A stretch of DNA of 64,000 nucleotides from NCBI GenBank assembly GCA_030762985.1, contig CM061040.1, positions 30,501,734 to 30,565,733 of the forward strand. The letters are read 5' to 3'. The translations under genes and the position numbers were made by a program. The notes under the pieces were generated by a model, which saw only the letters and a list, made by a program, of their open reading frames with translations, did no database searches and was not told where the DNA came from. Below, piece by piece: positions 1-10,103 of the stretch (the first letter of the stretch is position 1; each line of letters opens with the position of its first letter). Source of the DNA: Adelphocoris suturalis. Taxonomy: Eukaryota; Arthropoda; Insecta; Hemiptera; Miridae.

Positions 1-1120
1 CAGGCTACTGTTGATTCAATGACTTTAAAAATTATAGGAGACCGTCTAGGAGCAAACCCGCACAATTCCTGAAAAATTTCATCGGAATCGGAAAGGAACT
101 TCATATACTTTTGGGCATGACAAGGATGGATTTATCACAGACAGACAGATATGGAACAAAAATTGATCAGCAAGCTTAAATGCAAAAAGCAAGAGGAAAT
201 TTTGATTTTGGAGGACAATAATTTTTTCCACTTCAATCACGAACACATAGCTTCCCTTTCTTCGGTGGTGAGGAAGCGAAGCAAAAACGCCTGTCAAGTT
301 GGGTGGGCAGTATGAATTCCTTACACATTTCAACATGGACGTATAGAATTAGTTAAGGATTGAACTGTTCTTAAAACTAAACATTTCGTGGTTTCACATA
401 AGTTTATAACATTTCATTTTTTTTACTTTTTTTGCAGTTCCCTCGGGATCGTAATTGAAAAGGATTGCAAGCAATTTTCAAATTTTCTCTGAACCATGGG
501 CTATCGGTAAAAATCTAACATCCGACAGTTCTGATAGTACTGTAGTAATGTTAAACTTTTCGTGGTTCCACATGATCTTTATTGGATAGCCCTTCTACGC
601 AGATGAATGGCCTGTCTTTATTATTACCTAATAAACTTTTCGTGGTCACAAATAAAAAACGCAGCAAATTGTTACACAGCAATTTATTATTTTCGTTTTG
701 CCCCTTTTATAGGATTTTTCATTATTATTATTATTTTATTTTATTTTTTGTCATTCCCTTGGTCTATAGAAAGGAATTGTAAGCCATTTTCAAATTTTCT
801 ACCCCCACCTTAACCAAAGACTGTAGGTCTCGATGGGGGACTGTATCCAGTCGTATCTATACATCCCAAATCGAGCGAGCAAGAAAAACTATCCCTGCAA
901 CATTCCCTGAACTCATCAGATTCCAACGGGGTTTTTCCTACGACTATTGGTTTTTACTAGTCCTATGGACTATTTATTATATCCCATCGCATCTATACAT
1001 CCCACAGAGAGCGAGCGAAGCGAGCAAAATCCCCTACACATTTCGAATCACCCTTAGTAATGCACCATTTCCAGTCATTCTACATGCCCCACTCAACAGT
1101 AAAGACCATCGGATCTATAC
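1..1120. other. non-coding flank with short dispersed repeat
   Basis: No supportable gene is seen here. An 18-base block at about 295-312 recurs at about 61893-61911, with similar sequence continuing downstream in both, so a short dispersed repeat is present. T-rich runs lie at 420-440 and 720-750. Two loosely similar segments near 790-880 and 960-1030 contain 'tctatacatccca' and 'gagcgagc'. This stretch is the target flank of the Gypsy element that starts at 1121. Confidence 0.4.
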
Positions 1121-1265
1121 TGTAAAAGATCAATAACCAAGTTGGAACAATAACACGTCTAATTTTCTCAAACTCAATACAACAACAGAGATTTCCAATC
1201 TAACAACCAAACAATTCTAATGAAGTGTCACATGTTGCAGTTCATGTGGAGTTGGTTACTCCACA
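1121..1265 (-). repeat. Gypsy 3' LTR
   Basis: This 145-bp terminal repeat is the 3' LTR because the element reads leftwards. It matches 5490-5634 at all but one base by eye. The pol stop codon (1256-1258) lies inside it, so the coding region runs about 10 nt into U3. Confidence 0.93.
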
Positions 1266-4200
1266 TTATCCCCCTCTTCTTCTTTTGGTCGAACATCCGC
1301 TTTTGCCAATCGGTTTGAATGAAGTCGTCTCTTCGTTTTTCCGAGTTTGACATCATAAAGCACATCATTGTGTCTCTTTTGGACTACCCACGGACCCGTC
1401 CATGTTGGCTGTAGCTTGGGGCAGAGACCTTGTTTTCTTTTAGGATCAAATACCCACACCCAGTCACCTTCCTTGTATGGCGGTACACATGCACGACGAT
1501 CGTGAACTTCCTTTTGAGTTCGCATCTTCAGTTTAGCTGTATTCTGAGCGAAGTTACGAACAGTTTCCAGGTTGGTCCGTAGGTCCAGAGCATATGTGCT
1601 ACCCACTTCGACAGGTTTGACAGGCGGCCTAACCAGTGTTTCTGGTAGCCGAAGGTCATGACCATACACGATCTGGGCTGGCGAAAATGCTGTTGTATGA
1701 TGGGGTGTGGAACGATATGCCATGAGGAAAAGTGGTACTTTTTTGTCCCAATCTGTCTGGTTATGGTTAACGAAAATGGCCAGGTGTTTAGTAAGCGTAC
1801 GATTTAGCCGTTCCTCTAGCCCAGCTGATTGGGGATGTAAAGGTGTTGTGCGTGTGCGATGAAATCCTAAGAGTTCACCGATTTCTGAAACCAATTTTGA
1901 TTCAAAATTTCGCCCCTGGTCTGTATGTATTTCCAAGGGAACACCAATTCTACTGAAGACTTGTTCTACCAAAGCAGCTGCAACTGTAGGGGCTTCTTGG
2001 TTGGGTACAGGTACTGCTTCCGGCCATTTAGAAAAGTAGTCGGCTGCCACAACTACATATTTGTTGCCTTGTGTTGTCACTGGAAATGGTCCAAGGATGT
2101 CCACTCCTATTCTTTCAAAGGGTGCCCCAACCATCATCTGCTTCAAAGGGGCTGGTCTGATGTGACTTGGACCCTTGAATTGTCGGCACTTTGCACAGGT
2201 TTTACACCATGATCTGATGTCTGATGTCATTCTTGGCCAAAAATAACTGTGGCGAATCCTTGATAGAGTTTTCCAGAAACCAAAATGTCCAGCTGTTGGC
2301 TCATCATGGCATCGCTGAAGAATCGTCTTGACCATCTGTTGCGGCACTATCCACTGTAACCTACTCTGGTTATTCTTCTCAAGCCAGCGATGGTAAAGTT
2401 CTTGATCTTTGACCTCCAGTAATTCCCAGCGACTAACCAGTTGACGAGTCCTTGGGTCATGCTCCATCAGCTCCTCCGCGGTTGGTCGCTTTCCTTCCTT
2501 CTTCCATTGTATCAGCTTCTGGATTGCAAGATCTTCTTTCTGCAATTCTTGTTCGAGGGGTAAAAGCTGCACTTTATTTACTTCAAGTTCTTTGTGTTCC
2601 CGGCGGCCACAGTATAGGCAATCTTGTCCACATGGTCTACGAGATAGACCATCCGCATTCAAGTGCTTATTACCTGGTCGATGGATAATGGTAAAATCAT
2701 AAGCTTGAAGTGCTTCTAACCATCTAGCTAATTGACCTTCAGGTCGTTTGAAGGAGGATAACCACTGGAGGGCCGAGTGGTCTGTTCGGAGACTGAAATT
2801 ACGTCCATACAAGTATTGGTGGAAGTGATCCTCTGCTCGCACAACCGCTAGCAATTCCCGACGAGTAGCACAATAGTTCTGCTCAGGTCCTGAAAGAGTG
2901 CTACTATAATAGGCCAGAACTCGCTCTTCTCCACTCTGGACCTGAGATAGCACAGCACCAACAGCATGAGCGCTTGCATCACAATCAAGGGTGAAATGAG
3001 CTGACATATCTGGGTAGGCTAAGACTGGTGCTGATGTTAATGCTTGTCGTAAGGCATCAAAACTGCTTTTACTTTCCTGATTCCATTCAAATGGAGTATG
3101 AGTCTCGGTGAGTCGCGTTAATGGTTTAGCTAATTCTGCAAAATTCTTCACAAATCTGCGATAGTAAGAGCAAAACCCCAGGAAACTGTGGAGGGATTTC
3201 TTGTTTGTTGGGGTAGGCCACTCTTTTACTGCCTCAGTCTTCTGAGGATCTGTATGTACTCCTTTTGAAGAAATTGTATAGCCCAGATAATTTGTTTCTC
3301 TCTTGAAAAATCTGCATTTCTTCAAATTTACCTGCAGGTTGGCCTTTTGGAGACGTGTAAGAACTTTCTCCAATTTATCCAACACGTCATCGAAATCTGG
3401 ACCGTGGATGATCACGTCGTCAAGGTAAGTCATTGCCAAGTCTGCTGGTAGGACTGATACCATTAGTCGTTGGAATGTCGCTGGGGCATTGCATAAGCCG
3501 AACGGCATGACCTTGAACTGCCAAAGCCCCTTCCGATACATGGAAAATGCAGTTTCTTCCTTATCCTGAGGTTTTAACTCAATTTGCCAGTAGCCACTTT
3601 TAAGATCAAGGACACAGTACCAAGCTGACCCACTTAAATTATCCAACAAGTCCTGTATGCAGGGCAGAGCATATGAGTCCCGTTTTGTAACTTTGTTTAG
3701 CCCACGGTAGTCCACACAGAACCGTGTGGTACCATCTTTCTTTGGAACCAGAACGACAGGTGCGGCCCAGGGGCTTTGGGATGGCTCAATTACATCTTGG
3801 CTGATCATCTCTTGAAGCAGCTCTTGCATTTTCTTTTCTTGTGAGTATGGAAACCTATGTGGTGCCTTCCTGATAGGGGAAGCATTGCCAGTATTTATTG
3901 AATGTTGCACAACATGAGTTCTACCCTCTAATGTGCCATTTACCGCAAATACCCCTTTAGCTTTCTCTAAGACCTTGGCTAGAGCCTCCCATTCCCTTGA
4001 CCCAGGACACAGGTCTGTAGCCTGAAGGGTTGGTACTAGCCAATCTTCTATGACAGGCTGAATCTGTTTGAAACTTTGCTCAAAACATTGCCATCTGCGC
4101 TTGAGAGGAATAGCTGTATGTGGCAATTTGAGTGTTACAGACTTGAGATCAATACACGCAGAAACACGGCTAAGAAAGTCTAGGCCAAGAATCGCTTTAT

Positions 4201-4546
4201 CCCTGATCCTAGCAATCAAGAATTTTTGTTGAACACACTCTCCCCCACAGTGTACCACAGCAGTGCACTCTCCTAGTAGTGGTATCTTGTTGCCTGATGC
4301 TGTCTGTAGCCCGAAGTATTTTGAAGTTGATAACTTTAGCCCACAATACTTGGCTACATCGGGTCTGAGAATCGATACTGTGGCTCCAGTGTCCACCAAA
4401 GGAAAACAATTTCGGTTCCCTATCAAAGCTTTGACAAATAATGCTCCCCCTCCTGTTCTTGCAGCTTGAATAAAACCAATAGGGCTAGTGGTGGTGGGAA
4501 CCCGAGATTGCCCTTCCTCTCGAGTTCTTCTTAGTTTTCCGGTTGC
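1256..4546 (-). CDS. Gypsy Pol polyprotein (PR-RT-RNaseH-IN)
   Basis: Uninterrupted pol frame. An in-frame TGA lies at 4547-4549, so the frame can only be entered from gag, by a -1 shift within the 16-nt overlap 4531-4546. Numbering residues from 4426, the aspartic protease motif LVDTGATVSI lies at about 10-19. Reverse transcriptase spans about 190-400, with the catalytic YLDD near 333-336 (about 3416-3430). RNase H begins near 470 (TLDCDASAHAVGAVLSQ). The integrase HHCC zinc finger lies around 700-750 (H...H...CKTCAKC), and the D,D,E core follows with D in 'GVDILGPF', D in 'HTDQGRNFES' and E in 'SAGLEERLN'. A GPY/F-like module (TWTGPWVV) lies near 1010. The enzyme set copies the element's RNA and integrates the cDNA. 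All key residues are present, so the product may be active. It ends within the 3' LTR. Confidence 0.93.
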   Translation of the reverse strand, partial: ATGKLRRTREEGQSRVPTTTSPIGFIQAARTGGGALFVKALIGNRNCFPLVDTGATVSILRPDVAKYCGLKLSTSKYFGLQTASGNKIPLLGECTAVVHCGGECVQQKFLIARIRDKAILGLDFLSRVSACIDLKSVTLKLPHTAIPLKRRWQCFEQSFKQIQPVIEDWLVPTLQATDLCPGSREWEALAKVLEKAKGVFAVNGTLEGRTHVVQHSINTGNASPIRKAPHRFPYSQEKKMQELLQEMISQDVIEPSQSPWAAPVVLVPKKDGTTRFCVDYRGLNKVTKRDSYALPCIQDLLDNLSGSAWYCVLDLKSGYWQIELKPQDKEETAFSMYRKGLWQFKVMPFGLCNAPATFQRLMVSVLPADLAMTYLDDVIIHGPDFDDVLDKLEKVLTRLQKANLQVNLKKCRFFKRETNYLGYTISSKGVHTDPQKTEAVKEWPTPTNKKSLHSFLGFCSYYRRFVKNFAELAKPLTRLTETHTPFEWNQESKSSFDALRQALTSAPVLAYPDMSAHFTLDCDASAHAVGAVLSQVQSGEERVLAYYSSTLSGPEQNYCATRRELLAVVRAEDHFHQYLYGRNFSLRTDHSALQWLSSFKRPEGQLARWLEALQAYDFTIIHRPGNKHLNADGLSRRPCGQDCLYCGRREHKELEVNKVQLLPLEQELQKEDLAIQKLIQWKKEGKRPTAEELMEHDPRTRQLVSRWELLEVKDQELYHRWLEKNNQSRLQWIVPQQMVKTILQRCHDEPTAGHFGFWKTLSRIRHSYFWPRMTSDIRSWCKTCAKCRQFKGPSHIRPAPLKQMMVGAPFERIGVDILGPFPVTTQGNKYVVVAADYFSKWPEAVPVPNQEAPTVAAALVEQVFSRIGVPLEIHTDQGRNFESKLVSEIGELLGFHRTRTTPLHPQSAGLEERLNRTLTKHLAIFVNHNQTDWDKKVPLFLMAYRSTPHHTTAFSPAQIVYGHDLRLPETLVRPPVKPVEVGSTYALDLRTNLETVRNFAQNTAKLKMRTQKEVHDRRACVPPYKEGDWVWVFDPKRKQGLCPKLQPTWTGPWVVQKRHNDVLYDVKLGKTKRRLHSNRLAKADVRPKEEEGDNVE
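1269..1286 (-). promoter_or_regulatory. polypurine tract of Gypsy element
   Basis: Read on the minus strand this is an AG-only run (AAAAGAAGAAGAGGGGG) ending four or five bases before the 3' LTR. It is in the right place and of the right composition to prime plus-strand DNA synthesis. Confidence 0.75.
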
Positions 4547-5442
4547 TCACTTGCTTTCTTCTTTTGGCATTGAGCTCGTAAATGCCCGGGTGCCCCACAA
4601 CCCCAACAAACTACACCTTCATGGCTTGAAGAGGATTCCTGACATTCCATCTGTTGCACTGTGGTTAATGCCTCTTGTAAAGTAATTGGGCGAGTAGCAC
4701 TCAGAATTTTCCGAGCTGCCTGATCTCTCATACCACGCATAAAAGCCTGTAAGGCTACCTCCTCTTTACAATTTTCAGGCCAGTTAGGATATGCAAACCG
4801 AACCAAACGTTCAATGTCTGTAGCATATTGAACTGCTGTCTCACGAGGTTTCTGGTGTTTATTCTCTAGCTCACTTTTCCAGCGGATGGAAAGGTTCTGT
4901 TGTCCAAACCTGTTCTTAAGAGCTTCAGTCAGACAATGATAGTTGGTTTGGCTTTCCTTTGGGACTGTAGCTAGAACGACTTGCAACGCGGCCCCTCTCA
5001 AAGAACTAGCCAACTTTTCACCCATTCTCTGAACTGACCAAGAATTTGACTGGGCAACTATTTGCAAGTGCCCAACGTAATCTTCCCAAGCAGTGTCCCC
5101 TTCATATGTCATCAACGGTCCTTCTTGTTTGATTGCACAAACCTCTGGTATCTGTGAAGAAGACTGAGAGTTTAGTGTGCAAGTATTTTGGGGTACAAGT
5201 TGACTTCGTAGGTTTCTATTTTGGTTTTCCAACTCATGGATTCGCGTTTCGTACGCAGATTGCTTTTGTTGTAAATTTACAAGCTGCTGCTGAACAGACT
5301 GTAAAAGTGATTGCACGTCTCTCACAATGTGACCGTTTGGTTCCTGAGAGCAGGTAGGGCCTTCTAAAAGTTCTGTTTCGGGATGGATAGTCTCTTCATC
5401 CGCAGGTCGACTCCGTGTTGATACTATTCGTCTATCCGTCGT
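4531..5442 (-). CDS. Gypsy Gag (capsid and zinc knuckle)
   Basis: Gag frame upstream of pol. The first part is a predicted coiled coil (residues about 1-45 counted from 5325, rich in Q/L/E heptads). A capsid-like helical region follows (about 75-220). One CCHC zinc knuckle, CWGCGAPGHLRAQC, sits near the C-terminus, followed by a basic tail. Gag packages element RNA into cytoplasmic particles. The start is unclear. The frame is open up to 5442, but no in-frame ATG occurs before an internal methionine about 70 residues past 5325. The nearest upstream ATG (5450-5448) is in another frame and stops after eight codons. A one-base indel near 5430, a non-AUG start or an assembly error could explain this. 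The stop at 4531-4533 overlaps pol by 16 nt. Confidence 0.85.
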   Translation of the reverse strand, partial: TTDRRIVSTRSRPADEETIHPETELLEGPTCSQEPNGHIVRDVQSLLQSVQQQLVNLQQKQSAYETRIHELENQNRNLRSQLVPQNTCTLNSQSSSQIPEVCAIKQEGPLMTYEGDTAWEDYVGHLQIVAQSNSWSVQRMGEKLASSLRGAALQVVLATVPKESQTNYHCLTEALKNRFGQQNLSIRWKSELENKHQKPRETAVQYATDIERLVRFAYPNWPENCKEEVALQAFMRGMRDQAARKILSATRPITLQEALTTVQQMECQESSSSHEGVVCWGCGAPGHLRAQCQKKKASEQPEN

Positions 5443-5469
5443 TTAGGCATAATAATACTTCTTTTTGCT

Positions 5470-5487
5470 ATCCCGGACGGGCCCCCA
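5470..5487 (-). promoter_or_regulatory. primer binding site, tRNA-Pro-like
   Basis: Two bases inside the 5' LTR, the minus strand reads TGGGGGCCCGTCCGGGAT. From general knowledge of the tRNA-Pro primer sites used by many retroelements (TGGGGGCTCGTCCGGGA-), this differs at one position (C for T). The position and length fit a tRNA primer binding site. Confidence 0.7.
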
Positions 5488-5489
5488 AA

Positions 5490-5634
5490 TGTAAAAGATC
5501 AATAACCAAGTTGGAACAATAACACGTCTAATTTTCTCAAACTCAATACAACAACAGAGATTTCCAATCTAACAACCAAACAATTCTAACGAAGTGTCAC
5601 ATGTTGCAGTTCATGTGGAGTTGGTTACTCCACA
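5490..5634 (-). repeat. Gypsy 5' LTR
   Basis: This 145-bp repeat is the 5' LTR of the minus-strand element, bounded by TG...CA and followed on its outer side by the ATAC target duplication. It should hold the promoter, but I could not see a clear TATA box in it. Confidence 0.93.
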
Positions 5635-7760
5635 ATACAGCCATACCAAGCGAGTGAAGGGAGCGAGAAAACTAGGCTCGTATAGAAATGAAATGAAAAT
5701 CGGAGAAGTCCATTTGAGGGAGATATTCCTCCACCAAATTAGAGGACCAGCAAATGTTTTTTGTGTTATTGGCGAAAATTTGCCAAGCCGTTGAAGAACT
5801 TGAATTTCATTCATATGTGATGAACAAATCGACAACAATTTTAAAAAATGCTAAAAATCCAAAATCTAAGCTATTTTGTCATGGAGTTAAGAGAGACGAG
5901 GAAGTTTTCTGTTCCGGAAGGGGAGTGCAAACGATTCATATCAAATTTGAGAGCCCTTTTTATGACGTAATTTTGGTTGAAATTTCAAACATTTCTACGC
6001 CTAACCCCTCCAGGAGATGGAGGCCTTCGATTCCAGCGATTCAGACCTTTTCCTAAGGTGTGGTAGGAAAAGGTGAGTGGGCTTCTGGACAAATAGGAAG
6101 TGGAAGAACAACATAACAGTGCAACAGCTGTTGAGGAGAAGCTTGAAGAAGCTAAAGACGGGCCATTCTGATCACCAGATGGATTTTAAAAAAAAGTCCT
6201 AACTCGTGAAAACATGAAGATATAGCAATTGTCTTTTCGCTTACAGACGGAAAACTTAGTTTAATTTTAAAACAAAACACATGTTGTTTAGTTGCATGGT
6301 TGTTTTGTTGACAGTGAAACTCGGCCCTTCGGGCCTCGCAAGGGGCTCCGCACCTTGACTGTTATTACTTTGAGCCTGACTGCTAAAATGTAAAAAACAT
6401 GGAATCATGTTTTAGCTCCTCGCGGTTGCAATCATGTTCACAATATCAATAATTGAGAATGATCACCTGTGTGTAAACAATTATTCATATAACCATGCTC
6501 ATAACACTCAGCTTGTTGGCCACGCACTTCGCAGTAGTTAATATAGTATGGTTGGATAAATCGAGAGCTTTCGAACGAATGGTCAACGAATTTTGTGGGA
6601 TGAAAAACAACGAAGTATAATATCCCTAGCAACGACTCGGTTGTAAGCGGAAATCATCACAATTATTGGCGCTACTTTCATGTCACTTTATAGTCTCACT
6701 TTTCGGCGGGGGATCCATCGCTAAAACATGAGTCCATGTTAATACAAATTGAATATGAATAGCAATTTTTTTTAATATGTTGCTTGTACGACACGACCAT
6801 CGAATTCTTAACTATCAACGTCATGACAAAATCACATTCTACTACTCAAACATAGCTTTTGAATTTTTACAGTTTTCAATTGTTATTGATTGGTTTAGCA
6901 GATACTAATTAAATTTAAGTACATTTGTCAGCGTTATTTTTTGGCATACATTTCTAAATCAATAAATAATTTACAAATTTCTAATTGCACACATTTCTAT
7001 GCATACATGCGCACGCGCACACACAAACACTCATTTTAGCAGTATACCTCAAGAAACTATAAATTAAAAGATTTTCTTCTAAATCTTTTAGTAATTTTTA
7101 TTACATTTTTTGATATTTTATCATCTCATTGTACTCAAAGGTGCTGTACAACGCACTCATCTTCCTTTTGGGATAGGTACTCAATTTTTGTGAAAAAATA
7201 AAAATAAATAAATAAAATAAAAATAAATAAGTAATAATAAATTAATCAATTTAAAAATACAATTCAATTAAAGAATAAAATAAAATGTAGTAATAATAAT
7301 TACGAATTTTTAATCTCAATCGTGAGAAGAGATAATGACATACACACACGAATACGAGCAGTACCTACTACATATCTAAACCAAAAACATAGAGGGGGGG
7401 GGGGGGGTACAGGTGGTCAGAAAATAGAGAAAAAAATTTGTGTAAATGCTGAATTCACAAATTGGTACAAATTGGTAGTATAGCCACTTCCTTCACCAAG
7501 TGGCGACGGTGGCGGCACGTATGATACGTAGCTACCCTAAACCATGAGATCTCCTCCCCTCCACCGTAATTTATACTTGAGGGCGGAGCACAATCATGGA
7601 CCTCGCTATAGTCCATGAGCGCCAAACGTTAGACTAGTATCCATGAGCCTGAAATATTCTTGGGACAGTTAACAGAAAGAAGAACATCCACATCGAATCA
7701 GGTAGAAGAACAACTGCACGGAGCGGTAGCGTCTCTTGTATTTTTGTTGACTGTAGGAGG
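5635..7760. other. intergenic repeats, no gene seen
   Basis: No gene is supported. About 5677-5790 is a diverged copy of 29815-29925; both contain 'tatagaaatgaaatgaa' and 'gagatattcct'. About 7117-7190 belongs to a dispersed family, also at 9095-9200, that contains 'gctcaaaaagtgctg' and 'aacgaactcatcctt'-like words. A G14 run lies at 7394-7407, and an A/T-rich tract lies at 7195-7310. Confidence 0.45.
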
Positions 7761-7998
7761 ATGAAACGTACCTTGGGAAAAATGAAGAATCCGAAAGCAC
7801 AAAACTTATTGAACAGACCAAATAACACTTCAAACCAAATAAAACTTCAAAACCGTTTAAACGACAAAGGAAGATGCGGGATGAATCTTCCGACTACTTC
7901 GAAAATAGTAAGACAACCTCAAGTGCGCCAAACCGATATCAACGGTTCGAAAATCGCCATGGAAAATCCGACTATCAAGCAAGAATACGAGGAAATGC
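7761..7998 (+). CDS. Myb/SANT-like nuclear protein, exon 1
   Basis: First coding exon of a four-exon gene (7761-7998, 10635-10733, 12523-12983, 13273-13740; 1266 nt, 421 residues plus stop). It encodes a basic, Asn/Lys/Gln-rich N-terminus starting MKRTLGKMKN and ends after one base of a codon at a donor C|GTGAGT. The frame is open 18 codons upstream to a TAG. A pyrimidine-rich stretch ending '...gactgtag' immediately before the ATG looks like an acceptor, so a non-coding 5' exon may precede it. The exon is joined to the next because phase 1 meets an exon that supplies two bases. No family is recognised for this N-terminal part. The linkage to the later exons is inferred from phase only. Confidence 0.65.
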
Positions 7999-9244
7999 GT
8001 GAGTACCAAAAACATTACAAGTATAATCTACCTACCCAAAGTGATATGCACCAAACCATGTGACTTACTTATTGTAAGAAACTGCAGCGTTAGTGAGCTA
8101 AGATGAATTGTCCCCAGTAGGTAAAGGTAAGGAAAAAACGCTGCTAATTATCTATTACACAAAAATAATTTGTTTTTTGAAAATATCTTCTATATTAGAT
8201 CCTTCGCATCACAGTGTGTAAACAATTAATTAATACTAGAGAACCAAATAAAACGTGTCTTTACTTTGGCACGCAATCGCGAAAAGTGTTAGTTTGAAGG
8301 AACGACACTTTTTTGGGGTGACTATAAACCATTTTCCATCAGAAAAAAAGATCTTTTTGCTAGGTATAGAACTAGGCATAAAAAATCATCGAGGTATAAT
8401 ATCGTGATTTGGTGGTAACCATGCGGTTGCGGATTCCTATGTCATTTTTCATTCCTTGTGAAGTTTCAACGTGGAACAACTTAATCATGCAAACATTCCG
8501 TTGCCTTTGATGAACTCGGCATTAAAACAATAATTAAGGGGTTAAAGTTGTAAGATAAACAGTAAAACTAGGTTATAACAGAGTTGGAAAGATTTTTTGC
8601 AAGTGTTACCATTCAATTCAGAAAAAGGAGAACTGACCTCAAACTAGGTAGGTTCGTAAGAAGTCGTTTTTCAAGAAAATTCTCGATTTTGATGGAAAAC
8701 CCCACGTAAGCTATTTTTTCCTCCAATTAGCTAAGTAAAAATAAAATTTACTCTGAAAAAAAAAAAAAAAAAAGAAAACGGCCTATTTTTCTTTACGTAC
8801 CTAATATTGGGTCTGCTCAAAAAATATTGGTTTCACATCAGGGAAATGAGAAAATTATCGCTCTTTCCAAAAGTGTCCTTATTTTTAATTTTACGATACG
8901 TCAGAGGGGGTTACGACAGTTTTTATGACATGAATAGTATGAGCAAATTTTCGTAACTTCGTGCTGAATTTGAGTATGTTGAATTGTTCTGAAATGTGAG
9001 CACTTCGATTGCATTTTCAGCACTCCGCTGAAAATATGTAATAATTTTTGGCCTTTTCCTTTTATGTTAATCGTTTAAGCAATTTTTTTTTGGAAATTTG
9101 ACCATTTCAATGTGCTCAAAAAGTGCTGCCCAACGAACTCATCCTTCCTTTTTGGAATGCTTGATTTGTGGGCGAAAGAACGGATTTTTTATTTCATTCC
9201 CAAGGAGGGTAGTTATCCCATGGAATGCCACACACACACGCATA

Positions 9245-9295
9245 ATTAATTTCAGACAAAAAGTTGCTTGGAGATTTCTTGAGGCTTTGTTTTCC

Positions 9296-9375
<80 letters not shown>

Positions 9376-9425
9376 AAAAAAAAGCCTCAAAAAATGTCCA
9401 AGCAAATTTTTGTCTGAAATTAGTT
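9245..9425. repeat. palindrome with (TA)n core
   Basis: Two arms of about 50 bp flank the microsatellite. The left arm starts 'aatttcagacaaaaa' and contains 'ttgcttgga' and 'gaggctt'. The right arm is its reverse complement, ending 'tttttgtctgaaatt'. The core, 9298-9373, is pure TA repeat. Single-stranded, this would fold into a long hairpin. It may be a small foldback element whose centre became a microsatellite. Confidence 0.8.
9298..9373. repeat. (TA)n microsatellite
   Basis: An uninterrupted TA dinucleotide run of about 38 units. Open frames across it encode only Tyr-Ile repeats and are not genes. Confidence 0.98.
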
Positions 9426-9570
9426 GTAGAATCGATCCAGTACAATGTAATTAAATTCAATGATGTGGCTCTACAAGAGCATGCACAATTTATGGCAAAA
9501 AAATAGTTTTTATATTTCGGCTTAAATTTGCCTTTTTCAAAATACAAGGAAATGCACAAGTTTTAGGGGG

Positions 9571-9602
9571 ATCTTTCTTCTCTCTCTCTCTCTCTCCTCC
9601 TC
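9571..9602. repeat. (TC)n microsatellite
   Basis: A TC/CTC-rich run following 'gatctttcttc'. Confidence 0.9.
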
Positions 9603-10006
9603 CCTCTAAGAACTCACACAAATCTGCTCAAGGCCAAAAAGGGCAAACAATATCATTCAGATAACTTTTTTATTTCATTTTATTTTTAATAAAATGCTGT
9701 CTTATTCCAAATGAGCGAACGATATCATTGAGAAAACCCCTTTTTAAAACGAAATCTGTCTTACGAGTAGTGTTTTATTAATTTCACATTTATATGTACA
9801 TATGAGACCACCCAAATCTTACGTGAATCCGTAAAACTGAAAAATATAAAATGACAGTCCCACAAAGATAATGAAATGGCACAATGAGTTTTTACAATAA
9901 TTCCTGAACAATGCATCCTATCTGGCAGACATTTTCGTATGCTCCTGCGCAGTGTACCATAAAACACAATATAAGCTAGGGGCCTTTCGAAACACATACC
10001 TACTTG

Positions 10007-10103
10007 AGCCGCGTCCACACTGTGCGGAACGAGGGTAAGCACCCCGCAGGATCGGTAAGGATCCGCTTTGCGCCCACACTACAAGAGCAATGTGGACGCG
10101 GCT
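10007..10103. mobile_element. 97-bp Harbinger-type MITE
   Basis: The ends are inverted copies of AGCCGCGTCCACA (left 'AGCCGCGTCCACACTG', right reverse complement 'AGCCGCGTCCACATTG'). The flanks are TTG and TTA, close to the 3-bp TTA/TAA targets of PIF/Harbinger. The same terminal sequence begins the larger element at 46929, so this is probably a miniature relative mobilised by the same transposase. It is non-coding. Confidence 0.75.

Larger units (their letters stand above)
1121..5634 (-). mobile_element. Ty3/Gypsy LTR retrotransposon, nearly intact
   Basis: A complete 4.5-kb Gypsy-type element is read on the minus strand. Its order is 5' LTR (5490-5634), primer binding site, gag, pol, polypurine tract and 3' LTR (1121-1265). 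The two 145-bp LTRs differ at one position that I could see (T versus C in the 'ctaaYgaag' segment) and are bounded by TG...CA. The flanks carry the 4-bp duplication ATAC (1117-1120 and 5635-5638). Near-identical LTRs and an uninterrupted pol frame suggest a recent insertion. No envelope gene lies between pol and the 3' LTR. Very short LTRs are unusual but known among insect Gypsy lineages. I cannot assign the exact clade without a phylogeny. Confidence 0.95.

Noticed and set aside
1925..2688. Plus-strand frames opposite the Gypsy pol gene
   Set aside because: They are antisense shadows of a clear polyprotein with catalytic motifs.
9098..9559. Four overlapping open frames with long Tyr-Ile repeats
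   Set aside because: They are translations of the TA microsatellite on both strands. No domain or codon bias supports a gene. The same applies to 61200-61467 and 40508-40909.
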